64,000 nucleotides of DNA, taken from assembly GCA_001939145.1 (NCBI GenBank), contig LSRX01000507.1, positions 380,000 through 443,999 on the forward strand. The letters are read 5' to 3'. Made by a program: the position numbers and the translations under genes. The stretch is from Symbiodinium microadriaticum (taxonomy: Eukaryota; Sar; Dinophyceae; Suessiales; Symbiodiniaceae). Under the pieces are notes generated by a model. That model saw only the letters and a program-made list of their open reading frames with translations. It did not search any database and was not told the origin of the DNA. Below are positions 57,501-64,000 of the stretch, in pieces. How positions within the stretch are numbered: position 1 is the first letter of the stretch; each line of letters starts with the position of its first letter.

Positions 57501-60500
57501 TGGCGATACCAGCAAGAAGAATAACAACACATGCGTGCGTGTGTACATACATGTATATAGAGAGACAGAGACTAGAGAGACAGACAAAGAGACAGACACA
57601 AGGACAGAGAGTGAGGGAGCCAGAGACAGAGACAGACAAAGAGCGAGACAGAGAGCGAGAGAGAGAGGTAGAGAGAGAGAGAGAGAGAGAGAGAGTGAGA
57701 GAGTGAGTGAGACAGAGAGCGAGAGAGACAGCTAGAGAGGGAGAGAGAGAGAGACAGAGAGAGACAGAGAGAGACAGAGAGAGACAGAGAGAGGGCGAGA
57801 GACCATAAGCTGTTCAAAAAGAGCCACTTCCCGCCTCGTTCAAGAAAAGCCCGGTGCCGCTCCCCCGTCGATTGGACAGTTTCAGCTGCCTCTCCGTCTC
57901 AGGTAGTTTGGAATCATGTGGAATCTCGGAGCTTCGGCTTGGGCCAACGGTTTGCTTTTTTTTGTTGGGTTCGGGGATTCAAATTTCAGTTCCGGTGTTT
58001 GATTGCTCGGGCTTGGCGTGCTAGGGATGAAGGGCTTGGGGATTGGCAGGACAGTTCCAAACTGGAATGGAAAGACATCGCACAGCCACACGGCTTTGAG
58101 TTTGGGCTCATCGTCGCCGGCTGCTTTGGCAAATTTCGGCAAACTGGCTCAGAGCTTTCGGCTTCAGGCGGGCTTCCAGAGAGCCCTAGGCTTGAGGCGG
58201 GATTTCAGAACGGACCCTGCTGGTTTTAGACTCATGGTGTCTGTGTCACGTGAAGATCGAGCTGAGGATGCAACTGAAACATGCCTGACTCCTTCACACC
58301 TCCTCGGCTCTTCCATGCAAAAGCGCACACAGCACAAGCGCACACTCAAACCTTGGGATGTGCCTTGGCTTTGCTGATTCAGTAAACATCGGCCGAAACC
58401 CAAACTCGCGCTATTCTGATCCAGAAGCGCTGCAAACCCCATACACTGTCAGAATTCAGAAAGCAGTACACCTTATAAGCTCCGAGGCCAGGAAGCATGG
58501 AAACCCCGAATAAACCGAACCCGGAAGCCCCTAAACACATCACCTCACGCAGCTCAGGGCGCACAAACCTCAGACATCGCGAGACTCAACCAAGGCCCCA
58601 AGTATGCCTCAGAACCTCGCGTCGCCGCATGTCCTGCCAGGCTCGTCTGTTTGATTGGGGGCTTGGTGTGCAGGGTCCATGGCTTCGGGCAGGGTTCATC
58701 ATGCCCTGCGAGTTCGACTGTGCCTGGGAGCTCTGTAAGAATAAGGTTCAGCTGGGCATAGCTGGTCTAGCAAAACCTGTTCTCAAAAAAGCTTAGGGTA
58801 CAGGCCTCAGGAGTTGAGGGTCGAGGTTTTAGGCTGTGGGAGTTTGGGGCTTAAGGAAGATCACAGGAGCCCCGGACCAAGCCTTGAAGTACGTCAAATT
58901 TAACGCCCGAAAGAGTTCGGAGCTTTGCTCAAGGCCGGGTCCTTTGAAGCATCCTCCACGGTCTTCTGGCAGAAGCCCTCATCCGACATTCGCTCGAAGC
59001 CTCCGCAGATCTGCATGGCCGGGGGGGGGGGGAGGGCGAACAGCAAACCCAGAGAAAGCAAGCTGGAGGCTGGGGTCTTGCATCACCTCACGCTTTATCC
59101 TTAACACGGCGCATCCCTGCGCGGAGGGGGCCGTGTTCTACGTGGTGACGACGGAGGGCCTTTAGCATTGCCCTTGAAGGACATGGCCCGACATGTATGG
59201 TCCGGCCCCGACCCCATTCCACAGCCAAGAACAAGAACAGTGCAGGTCTGAATTCCGCAAGCCCCAAAGCTCTGGTCGCTGAAGTATTGCTTTTCTTGCA
59301 CCACAACGGTGCGCCTTTGGCGAGCTGCTGGCTGTACTCGTCGAGAGTACGAAAAGTTTGCTGGATCGCCGACACGACCTCAGGAGTTGCAGCGGGTCCA
59401 TGTGGGGTTCGGGCCGGGGCATCGAGACCAAGATCACGGGGTAGCTCTCCTGAGCAGCGTACGGGCGTCGAATCCGGCAAGGCAAGACCTGGGAGCCGAG
59501 CAGGCAACACGATGAAAGGCAAAGGCAGCTTGAGGGTTTAGGGATTTAGGGTTTGGGTGATTTAGGGTTTTGGGAGAGGGTTTATAGGATTTAGGGTTTA
59601 GGAGGCTTTCTCGTCGGGGAAGTTGCGCGGGCGGGGAGGCTCTGAGCATAGCACCCTGCCAAGCCAGGCCCTCCCGGCGGTAGATGGCCTGCTCGGCAAC
59701 CAGGACGTTCCTTGGGGCTGGACAGCTCCAGGGCTTCATGCGATCCGGAGTTCCCGCTTTGGGCTCTTTCATCCTCATAGCTTCTCTGCATACCACATCG
59801 GATCTGCTTCATGCGGCAGCCCATCTAGAGTACTGCTCTCCTGAAAGGTATGCATGTGTCGACCATGGCAGTTGATAGTCGATAGACAATTGTGGGCCAT
59901 CAGGATGTGAGGCAAGCGAGAGGATGGGTGAAATCGGCTCTTCCCGGCTTCCGAGCTTACGGTGAAGTCCTGGCCTCTGTCGTGCGACGATGCATCGTCG
60001 CTGAAAGGGTTAGGGCTATCACAAGGCCACAAACACCAAACGGGCCAATGCTTGAACGGCGAGACCGTGTCACAGAAGACTGCATCGGACCGAGCGTCTC
60101 CACAAAATATTGCTGGAGCCGCTCGTTTGCCAGGTTGATGCAGAGCTGCTCGAAAGAGTTGCCTAACGGTGTTGACAAGGGAGTTGAACATCATGCATTC
60201 TGAATACGCACTTACTTCAACGTCATGCAGTTGCGCAGGAAAATTCTGTCCCTTCGCGGACGGCTTCCGACAACCCACCTAGTCGCATAACCCGCCCAGT
60301 CGCACGCACGCTCACACGATTTGCGAAAAGCTTCGAATCTCCGATGTTTCAGGGCCTATATAGGACTCTTAGAAGCCAGGCCGGGGCGCGCTCTAAACGT
60401 TCGAAGCCGTAGATGTCAAGGATGCCCGTCTCACACCACGGCGCATCCTGCGGGGAACTGGGCCAGAAGCCGGAACGCACAGCGCTTTAGAGATCCGTGT

Positions 60501-61652
60501 CAGCTTCTTCCTGTGCAATTCCGCAGCGCCGCTTGATAAATCCACAGATCTTTGTGAGTGGCAGATCCTGAGTGAGAGTGAAACATTCCTGGCCACAAAC
60601 TTCCGGGGTCGGCTGTCCTCGCCGGGCTCGCGAGGGCACAGCTCGCGAAAGGAGCCTTGTCTGCACTAAGGCTGAGGGCTCGCTCAGTTTCAGAACAGCT
60701 CTGTGCCGAAAACAGCCGCTATTGCTGATCATACTGACAAGTCCTGACATAATCCAAACTCGACCATTCCTGAGCCCTATGGCCTTGTAAACTACAAACC
60801 CCTACTCGACCCTCTACTTGTGCTCGAAAAAGAAGTTTGAGCTCACGGCTGTTGATTCGCTGCACCAACCTTTCGAAAAGCCGCTTGTACAGCCTTAGCG
60901 TAATTCCATAAATGTGGCTTTGGGACACTGGGACGGCGTTTCGGATTCAGGAAGCAGGGTGCAGGGTGTGTTCGGGAGCTCAAGCAAAAGCTCAGAGTAA
61001 TGATCCGGAATGACTCACACAAATGTAAAACTGCATGGCTTCAGCGCTTCGTCCCGATCGTTGAAGATGTGTTTTGGTGCCGAAGTCTTGGTCAGGCATT
61101 GGGTTGGGGTAGGTGGTTTCAGTCATGACCGGTTTATAGGATCTGTTGTACACTTGGGGGCATAGCACGGCATCTGCCAGATGGCCTAGCCGAGGGGCGC
61201 TTTGATCAGGCTGTGCAATGCGTGTCTGAACTGGGATGTAGTCCGCGGAACCTGGGACAATCTGTCGGCGTGACTATTGACTATTAAGGTGATATTCTTA
61301 ACTACATAAGTCCTCAGTATGCTTGGTGTGTTGCCGAGAGCCATCATGGATTGGTGATCTCGGTTAAGTATTCGCGATTCTTGAGAGTTGCTGCTTCTTC
61401 TCCGTATTATAACCATCTCCTTTCAGGATGTTCTTCACTATTGATGTTTACAACTTTTATTTTTCTATGCCCCTTTAACATGGTGGCTCTTGGTAAGCTT
61501 CCCTTGTCTGCTGTTGTCGCACTCGTATTGAACAAGCAACCTGCAGGGCCTCGTTCTTACAGGCGTAGCTACCCTTTGCGCGAATTCATACATACGCATA
61601 CGCACGTCATCGACGAACATATACATGCATGCATATAGACACAAATACGCAC

Positions 61653-61684
<32 letters not shown>

Positions 61685-61750
61685 CTAGGTAGGTAGGTAG
61701 GTAGGTAGATAGATAGATAGATAGATACATACATACATACATACATACAT

Positions 61751-61781
<31 letters not shown>

Positions 61782-63726
61782 AGCAGCGAGAGGCACACAC
61801 GTAAACGCCTTCTTTGAATTAGGCCTCGATACTGAATAAAACGGGAAACCACTCACTGAAAGGGAATGGGCACGGCCACACATCCCCTCTGTCGCAAGCC
61901 ACCGAGCACCAAGCCCTCAGTCCCACCCATGGAACCCTTGCGGAGTAGGATGAGGGCCCCTGGGGTCTTCAATATTTAGGTAGAAACAGCTCTCCAAACG
62001 CCCCGCCTCGGTTATCGACTCTCGGCCAGGATGCTTCACCCGCACCTGGCTGGCAAAAACCATACGCACGAAGGCCAAACTGTTTGCATGAGGGGGTCCA
62101 GGGCCCAGGACTTTGAGGTCTATAGGCCTGCCGGTCGAAGTTAAACTACAGCCTCCAGAAACCGGAACTGTAAGCCGCAAGCAGCCTCAGTCTCTGGCCA
62201 TGAGTTGCAGGACCTGAAGCCTGAACCCTGAAGAGTTAGACTTAGGCTAGGGCTGGCAGCGCCCTCCCTCCGCGGTCTTGCTGGAGCAAACACCGTCTCA
62301 CCAGAATTCGCTTTTGGCGCGATTGTTGGACTCGCCTTCATGCAGACTCGGGAGTCCAACACAGAAACTAGACTCGGGCAACCCCTAAAGTCCCTAAAGC
62401 TCTCGTTATTGCAATGATTGTCAAAAGTGCCATACATCCCCGTCAGGGCCCCCAAAAGCTGAACCCTTCCTTGCTGCCGGCCTTCCGCCGTTGGAGAGCC
62501 GTGCCCAGTTCCTCGTCGTCGAGCCCGAGCAGCTGGGAGGCCTGCCCATTAGTTATAGTGTACTACAGTATATTAGCGTATACTATCGTGTATTATAGTA
62601 TATTATAGTATATTATCGTATAGCATAGCAAATTATATACCCTTCGTTTAGGGTTTAGTGTATTGAGGTTTCCGGTTTGGGGTATTGTGATGAAAAATTT
62701 AGGGTTAGGGTTGGCTCCGGTCCAGGGCCTGCAAAGGCCTACAAAAGCGGCGCAAGGTATGTAGAGTGTATTCCGGAGGGTCACAGTAGAGGACCTGGCG
62801 AAAGCTGACAGATTACGGCCATTGTCTCCAGGATTTGTGCTGGCATCTTTAGCTTAGCAGCTTGTTGCACAAGAAAACATCGACTGCCTTGTCGAGGGCT
62901 TGGACTCACTGGGGTGCCTTCTCCAAGATCTCCTCATCCAGCTCGACGATTGCCGTGACGTCTTCTGGGCCCGGGCTGCACGCTTGGGATATGCGGCTTG
63001 CGCTTGAGATTCTTGGGCGTATGAACTTCTATCTCCTTGCCTGCCTTTCCCACCTATTACATACCTGTCTATGCATAGTCTCTGTCATCTCTTGAGCCTA
63101 TCTTTTTCTGTTTGTCGATCTCGCTCTCTCTCTCTCCTTCTGATTCTGTCTGTCTTTCTCTTTCTTGTCTCTCGCTCTCTGTCGCCGTGTCCTTCCCTCC
63201 GGCTCTCTCCGCCATGCTCTCTGTCAATCTCTGTCCGGATTGCATGTTGTCTGCCCCGGAACCCCACCTTCGTCCCTCTCCGCATCGGAGAGGTCTCCAA
63301 GATGGACAAGACCGGCCAAGACCTCGCACGCAGATTTCGGAAACGCCAATTGCCTTGGAGCTTCGGTGAGGATGCATTCCGGCGCCGAGATGTTGACAAC
63401 ACAAGTTGTTGCTGACACTTCTCGGGATTCTTCTTGTTATCGGATGTTCACCTTCGTGTGTCGGGCTGCCGACCATCTGCGGCTGAGATAAAACGGCAAG
63501 AAGTGACTTTGCTAAGTTTTGAGAGTTGTAGGTCGCTTTCAATCACGCTTGTGTCAATAGTCGGGCCTGGACACACCATCTACCAGGAGGGCAAGACCAA
63601 TACTAACCATGAGATTAAAACCACGGGTGGAAAGCGGAACGATGATGATGGTGATGATGGTGATGACGCGGATGATAATGGAGATGGTGATGATGATGAC
63701 GACGACGGTGGTGATGACGATGATGC

Positions 63727-63761
<35 letters not shown>

Positions 63762-63875
63762 GTGACGAGGATGATGAGACAGCAGTCAGTAGTGGTCAAT
63801 GTAGAAGTAGTAGCGTCATGCCCATGCAGCAAAACTAGTAGTACTAGTGGTGGTAGTGGTGGTAGTGGTGGCGGC

Positions 63876-63919
<44 letters not shown>

Positions 63920-63920
63920 C

Positions 63921-63996
<76 letters not shown>

Positions 63997-64000
63997 CTAG
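47792..64000 (-). CDS. Myosin heavy chain gene B (5' end beyond right edge)
   Basis: Second actin-based motor gene, paralogous to gene A and in the same orientation. Exons in order: 62918-62964, 62470-62541, 61199-61251, 60850-60893, 60399-60447, 60081-60162, 59898-60000, 59315-59378, 57037-57098, 56717-56778, 56230-56329, 55937-56001, 54827-54899, 54084-54185, 53280-53370, ~52905-52990, then neck and tail segments down to 47792. Landmarks: [39 protein letters not shown], converter GYPNR and GVSRLFLKAG. From the HYAG exon to the GVSRLFLKAG exon every junction agrees in phase. The P-loop and switch I exons lie beyond 64 kb. The tail combines IQ-like basic helices, an E/R-rich helix and an acidic end. 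Class not assigned. Confidence 0.88.
48373..48562 (-). CDS. Myosin B tail, charged helix exon 2
   Basis: Reads SQEREREREVQRQRHELARR and continues with alternating acidic and basic residues (LFFEFRKERAKERDQQEEL). Acceptor GCGCAG, GC donor. Same character as the preceding exon, so probably the same helix. Confidence 0.55.
48700..49026 (-). CDS. Myosin B tail, E/R-rich charged helix
   Basis: About 110 residues of almost pure Glu/Arg/Ala, starting ALLEEEEERQRLQEEERLRA. A ~23-residue block containing EERRRAEE and LRREQE is repeated twice, mirrored by a ~69-bp direct DNA repeat near 48850-48975. The composition suggests a stable single alpha-helix that could extend the lever, or a coiled coil. Acceptor CGCCAG/G; 3' limit uncertain (stop in frame at 48688). 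Confidence 0.62.
49354..49417 (-). CDS. Myosin B tail, basic helix exon
   Basis: Reads VRLQRMQKAMRRWWLLRSRT. Basic aromatic helix of IQ-like type; acceptor GTCAAG/G, possible GT donor. Confidence 0.45.
49530..49653 (-). CDS. Myosin B neck/tail, Arg-rich exon
   Basis: Reads ERLSQRRLRARRRLKAAMGA then VRLTLWVMAEARFSASAHMF. Strongly basic amphipathic helix, consistent with lever arm or proximal tail. Acceptor TGAAG/G, GT donor. Confidence 0.5.
50976..51026 (-). CDS. Myosin B neck, basic helix (tentative)
   Basis: Reads LLEEIRAARASAAWRR, resembling linked IQ-type lever-arm helix. Acceptor CCCAAG/G, GC donor. The adjoining exons are not fixed. Confidence 0.4.
51460..51540. repeat. CTG/CAG trinucleotide repeat
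   Basis: CTCCTG units pass into an uninterrupted (CTG)n of about 50 bp. Lies between putative neck exons of myosin B, on the template strand. Confidence 0.85.
51612..51653 (-). CDS. Myosin B neck, IQ-like segment (tentative)
   Basis: Reads PEALRRIVQGIIRKR, an approximate IQ (light-chain binding) motif, between a TCCCAG acceptor and a possible GC donor. A second frame is also open here, so the frame rests on the IQ resemblance. Confidence 0.4.
52905..52990 (-). CDS. Myosin B exon: end of motor, GVSRLFLKAG
   Basis: Reads DWELGVSRLFLKAGVCQRLS, the family 'lGktkvFlrag.l..Le' that closes the motor and opens the lever arm. The 3' limit is uncertain: a GA donor at about 52939 or a GT donor near 52905 are both possible. 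Confidence 0.85.
53280..53370 (-). CDS. Myosin B exon: converter
   Basis: Reads LLPESFQRYGMRTFIEALML then AYDVPNEATF. Phase 0 exit at a GC donor leads into DWELGVSRLFLKAG. Diverged from animal converters. Confidence 0.85.
54084..54185 (-). CDS. Myosin B exon: converter start GYPNR
   Basis: Reads CGTIELVRIMHDGYPNRCHF then EEIVGRFSHFHAV. It fits the family 'cGvle.vRi...GyP.R..f..f..R'. GT donor after AA gives the correct phase to the next exon. Confidence 0.92.
54827..54899 (-). CDS. Myosin B exon: CFKPND (SH1/SH2 region)
   Basis: Reads CFKPNDFQEPGIFDQGLVLD then QII. CFKPN replaces the usual CIKPN; the rest matches 'p..Fd...vl.QL'. Acceptor TGCCAG/G, GC donor giving Q before CGTIELVR. Confidence 0.93.
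55075..55440 (+). repeat. Minisatellite of ATTCACTCC...TTTTCGTCTTGGG units
   Basis: About nine copies of a unit beginning ATTCACTCCTTAGGG and ending TTTTCGTCTTGGG (roughly 29 nt). Some units are extended by a segment containing TTCCTGCTGG. Lies inside the myosin B intron between the exons at 54899 and 55937. Confidence 0.75.
55465..55550 (+). repeat. G-rich GGGGTAGG/GGGGTACG repeat
   Basis: Repeated runs such as GGGGTAGGCGGGG and GGGGTACGTGGGG over about 85 bp, directly after the 55.1-55.4 kb minisatellite. The spacing of the G runs could form G-quadruplexes on the plus (non-template) strand of the intron. Confidence 0.6.
55937..56001 (-). CDS. Myosin B exon: LNGCQLHYIR
   Basis: Reads KYCTDLESLLETLNGCQLHY then I and a split Arg codon: the family 'L..Lm..L..t..HfirCiKPN'. 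GC donor; the split codon restores HYIRCFKPND with the next exon. Confidence 0.92.
56230..56329 (-). CDS. Myosin B exon: loop 2 region
   Basis: Reads DSTFPFVASLGEEDPGKVPF then RSISKSPSSKFG. It fits 'f...lF' followed by variable actin-binding loop 2 and the 'svs..fk' strand. Acceptor CCGAAG/G, GT donor. Confidence 0.85.
56576..56681. mobile_element. Palindromic ~106-bp element in a myosin B intron
   Basis: Two ~33-bp arms (left starts CTGGTTCTTAGCAGGGAATG; the complement of the right starts CTGGTTCTTAGTAGGGAATC) enclose about 40 bp. Similar in size to the 16.4 kb element but different in sequence. Possibly another MITE or foldback. Confidence 0.55.
56717..56778 (-). CDS. Myosin B exon: NNDRLLPECEELICHS
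   Basis: Reads NNDRLLPECEELICHSLNYF, the family 'KN.d.lp.el..l...S.n' helix. Both flanking phases fit. Acceptor CCGAG/G, GT donor. Confidence 0.87.
57037..57098 (-). CDS. Myosin B exon: HYAGWVEY
   Basis: Reads GFLVKHYAGWVEYTTKGWLD plus two bases. GC donor where gene A has GT. The joined Lys codon leads into NNDRLLPECEEL. Confidence 0.93.
57553..57802 (+). repeat. GA-rich microsatellite (AGAG/ACAGAG)
   Basis: About 250 bp of purine-rich AGAGACAG and GAGAGA units in a myosin B intron. Confidence 0.8.
59315..59378 (-). CDS. Myosin B exon: [11 protein letters not shown] (64 nt)
   Basis: Reads [20 protein letters not shown] then K, paralogue of 3880-3943 with identical length. Acceptor CCTGAG/G, GC donor pattern as in gene A. 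Confidence 0.75.
59535..59605 (+). repeat. Telomere-like TTTAGGG cluster
   Basis: Repeats of GATTTAGGGTTT and relatives in a myosin B intron. Confidence 0.65.
59898..60000 (-). CDS. Myosin B exon: lower 50-kDa region
   Basis: Reads DDASSHDRGQDFTVSSEAGK then SRFHPSSRLPHILM. Same position and entry phase as gene A's 5288-5444 but shorter and diverged, as expected of this variable segment. Acceptor TTTCAG, GC donor. Confidence 0.72.
60081..60162 (-). CDS. Myosin B exon: relay helix NSFEQLCIN
   Basis: Reads [20 protein letters not shown] then ETLGPM; identical to gene A over the first 24 residues. Acceptor GTTAG/G, GT donor. Confidence 0.94.
60399..60447 (-). CDS. Myosin B exon: switch II DIYGFE
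   Basis: Reads [15 protein letters not shown] with intact switch II. Acceptor CCGCAG/G, GT donor. A short exon joining it to the previous one is not located. Confidence 0.91.
60850..60893 (-). CDS. Myosin B exon: [14 protein letters not shown]
   Basis: Reads [14 protein letters not shown], the helix preceding the relay, paralogous to 7090-7135. Acceptor CTAAG/G, GC donor after AACA. Confidence 0.92.
61199..61251 (-). CDS. Myosin B exon: VPRTTSQFRHALHSLIK
   Basis: Reads VPRTTSQFRHALHSLIK plus two bases; GC donor. Continues into [10 protein letters not shown] with the split Ala codon restored. Confidence 0.87.
61652..61783. repeat. GATA / GTAG / ATAC tetranucleotide array
   Basis: (ATAG)n at 61655-61685, (GTAG)n at 61686-61708, (ATAG)n again, (ATAC)n at 61725-61767 and (AC)n. 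Myosin B intron. Confidence 0.85.
62470..62541 (-). CDS. Myosin B exon: ASQLLGLDDEELGTAL
   Basis: Reads ASQLLGLDDEELGTALQRRK then AGSK. Paralogous to 8822-8890. GA donor (AAG/GAAGGG) in phase 0, as in gene A. Confidence 0.9.
62918..62964 (-). CDS. Myosin B exon: ELDEEILEK (47 nt)
   Basis: Reads DVTAIVELDEEILEK, paralogous to the 47-nt exon at 9159-9205. Acceptor GCCCAG, GC donor (AAG/GCACCC). Confidence 0.82.
63110..63240 (+). repeat. CT-rich microsatellite
   Basis: CTCTCTCTCTCC and TCTGTCT runs over about 130 bp at the right side, upstream of the first visible exon of myosin B. Confidence 0.65.
63640..64000. repeat. (GAT)n then (GTA)n trinucleotide arrays to window end
   Basis: GATGATGGT-type repeats at 63640-63778, then from 63838 an almost pure AGT array for about 160 bp to the edge. 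Confidence 0.85.

Overview
This window looks like nuclear DNA of a dinoflagellate, most likely a Suessiales/Symbiodiniaceae-type genome; this is an inference. The support is long stretches without genes, intron-rich genes with tiny exons and many GC-AG and GA-AG introns, degenerate TTTAGGG telomere-type motifs scattered through the non-coding DNA, abundant simple repeats, and a long dinoflagellate-style LINE retroelement. Nothing suggests a bacterial or organellar origin. One assembly gap (about 309 N) lies at 18777-19085 and a single N at 14921.

Every recognisable gene lies on the minus strand. From right to left, in the direction of transcription: (1) myosin gene B, 5'-truncated by the right edge, from about 63 kb to 47.8 kb. 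It encodes motor-domain exons, converter, a basic IQ-like neck, a charged E/R-rich helix and an acidic C-terminus. (2) A ~10.5 kb non-LTR retroelement (about 35.1-45.7 kb): a zinc-ribbon and coiled-coil ORF1, a long region of unknown function holding three diverged copies of one module, then RNase H, AP-type endonuclease and reverse transcriptase, and C2H2 fingers in an overlapping frame. (3) A very weak methyltransferase-like exon near 32 kb. (4) A compact two-exon HAD-family hydrolase related to HDHD3 (26.6-27.5 kb). (5) Myosin gene A, a paralogue of B in the same orientation, from about 14.3 kb off the left edge, covering the motor from its N-terminal part to the HYAG segment.

I rebuilt the myosin exons by hand from family motifs, splice-site bases and reading-frame phase. 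Where both paralogues can be compared, several exons have identical lengths (47, 64 and 62 nt), while the introns share nothing obvious and carry repeats and MITE-like hairpin elements. Most donors are GC or GA rather than GT. A few exons (for example the LHLGN-type segment of A) were not found.

The remaining DNA (14.3-26.6 kb, 27.5-35.1 kb, 45.7-47.8 kb and the introns) holds microsatellites, two diverged minisatellites (30.1-31.0 kb, 55.1-55.4 kb), a G-rich tract, interstitial telomere-like motifs and no gene I can name. The myosins are actin-based motors and the HAD protein is a predicted small-molecule phosphatase. I see no functional link among them beyond shared strand, which fits the unidirectional gene blocks known in dinoflagellates.
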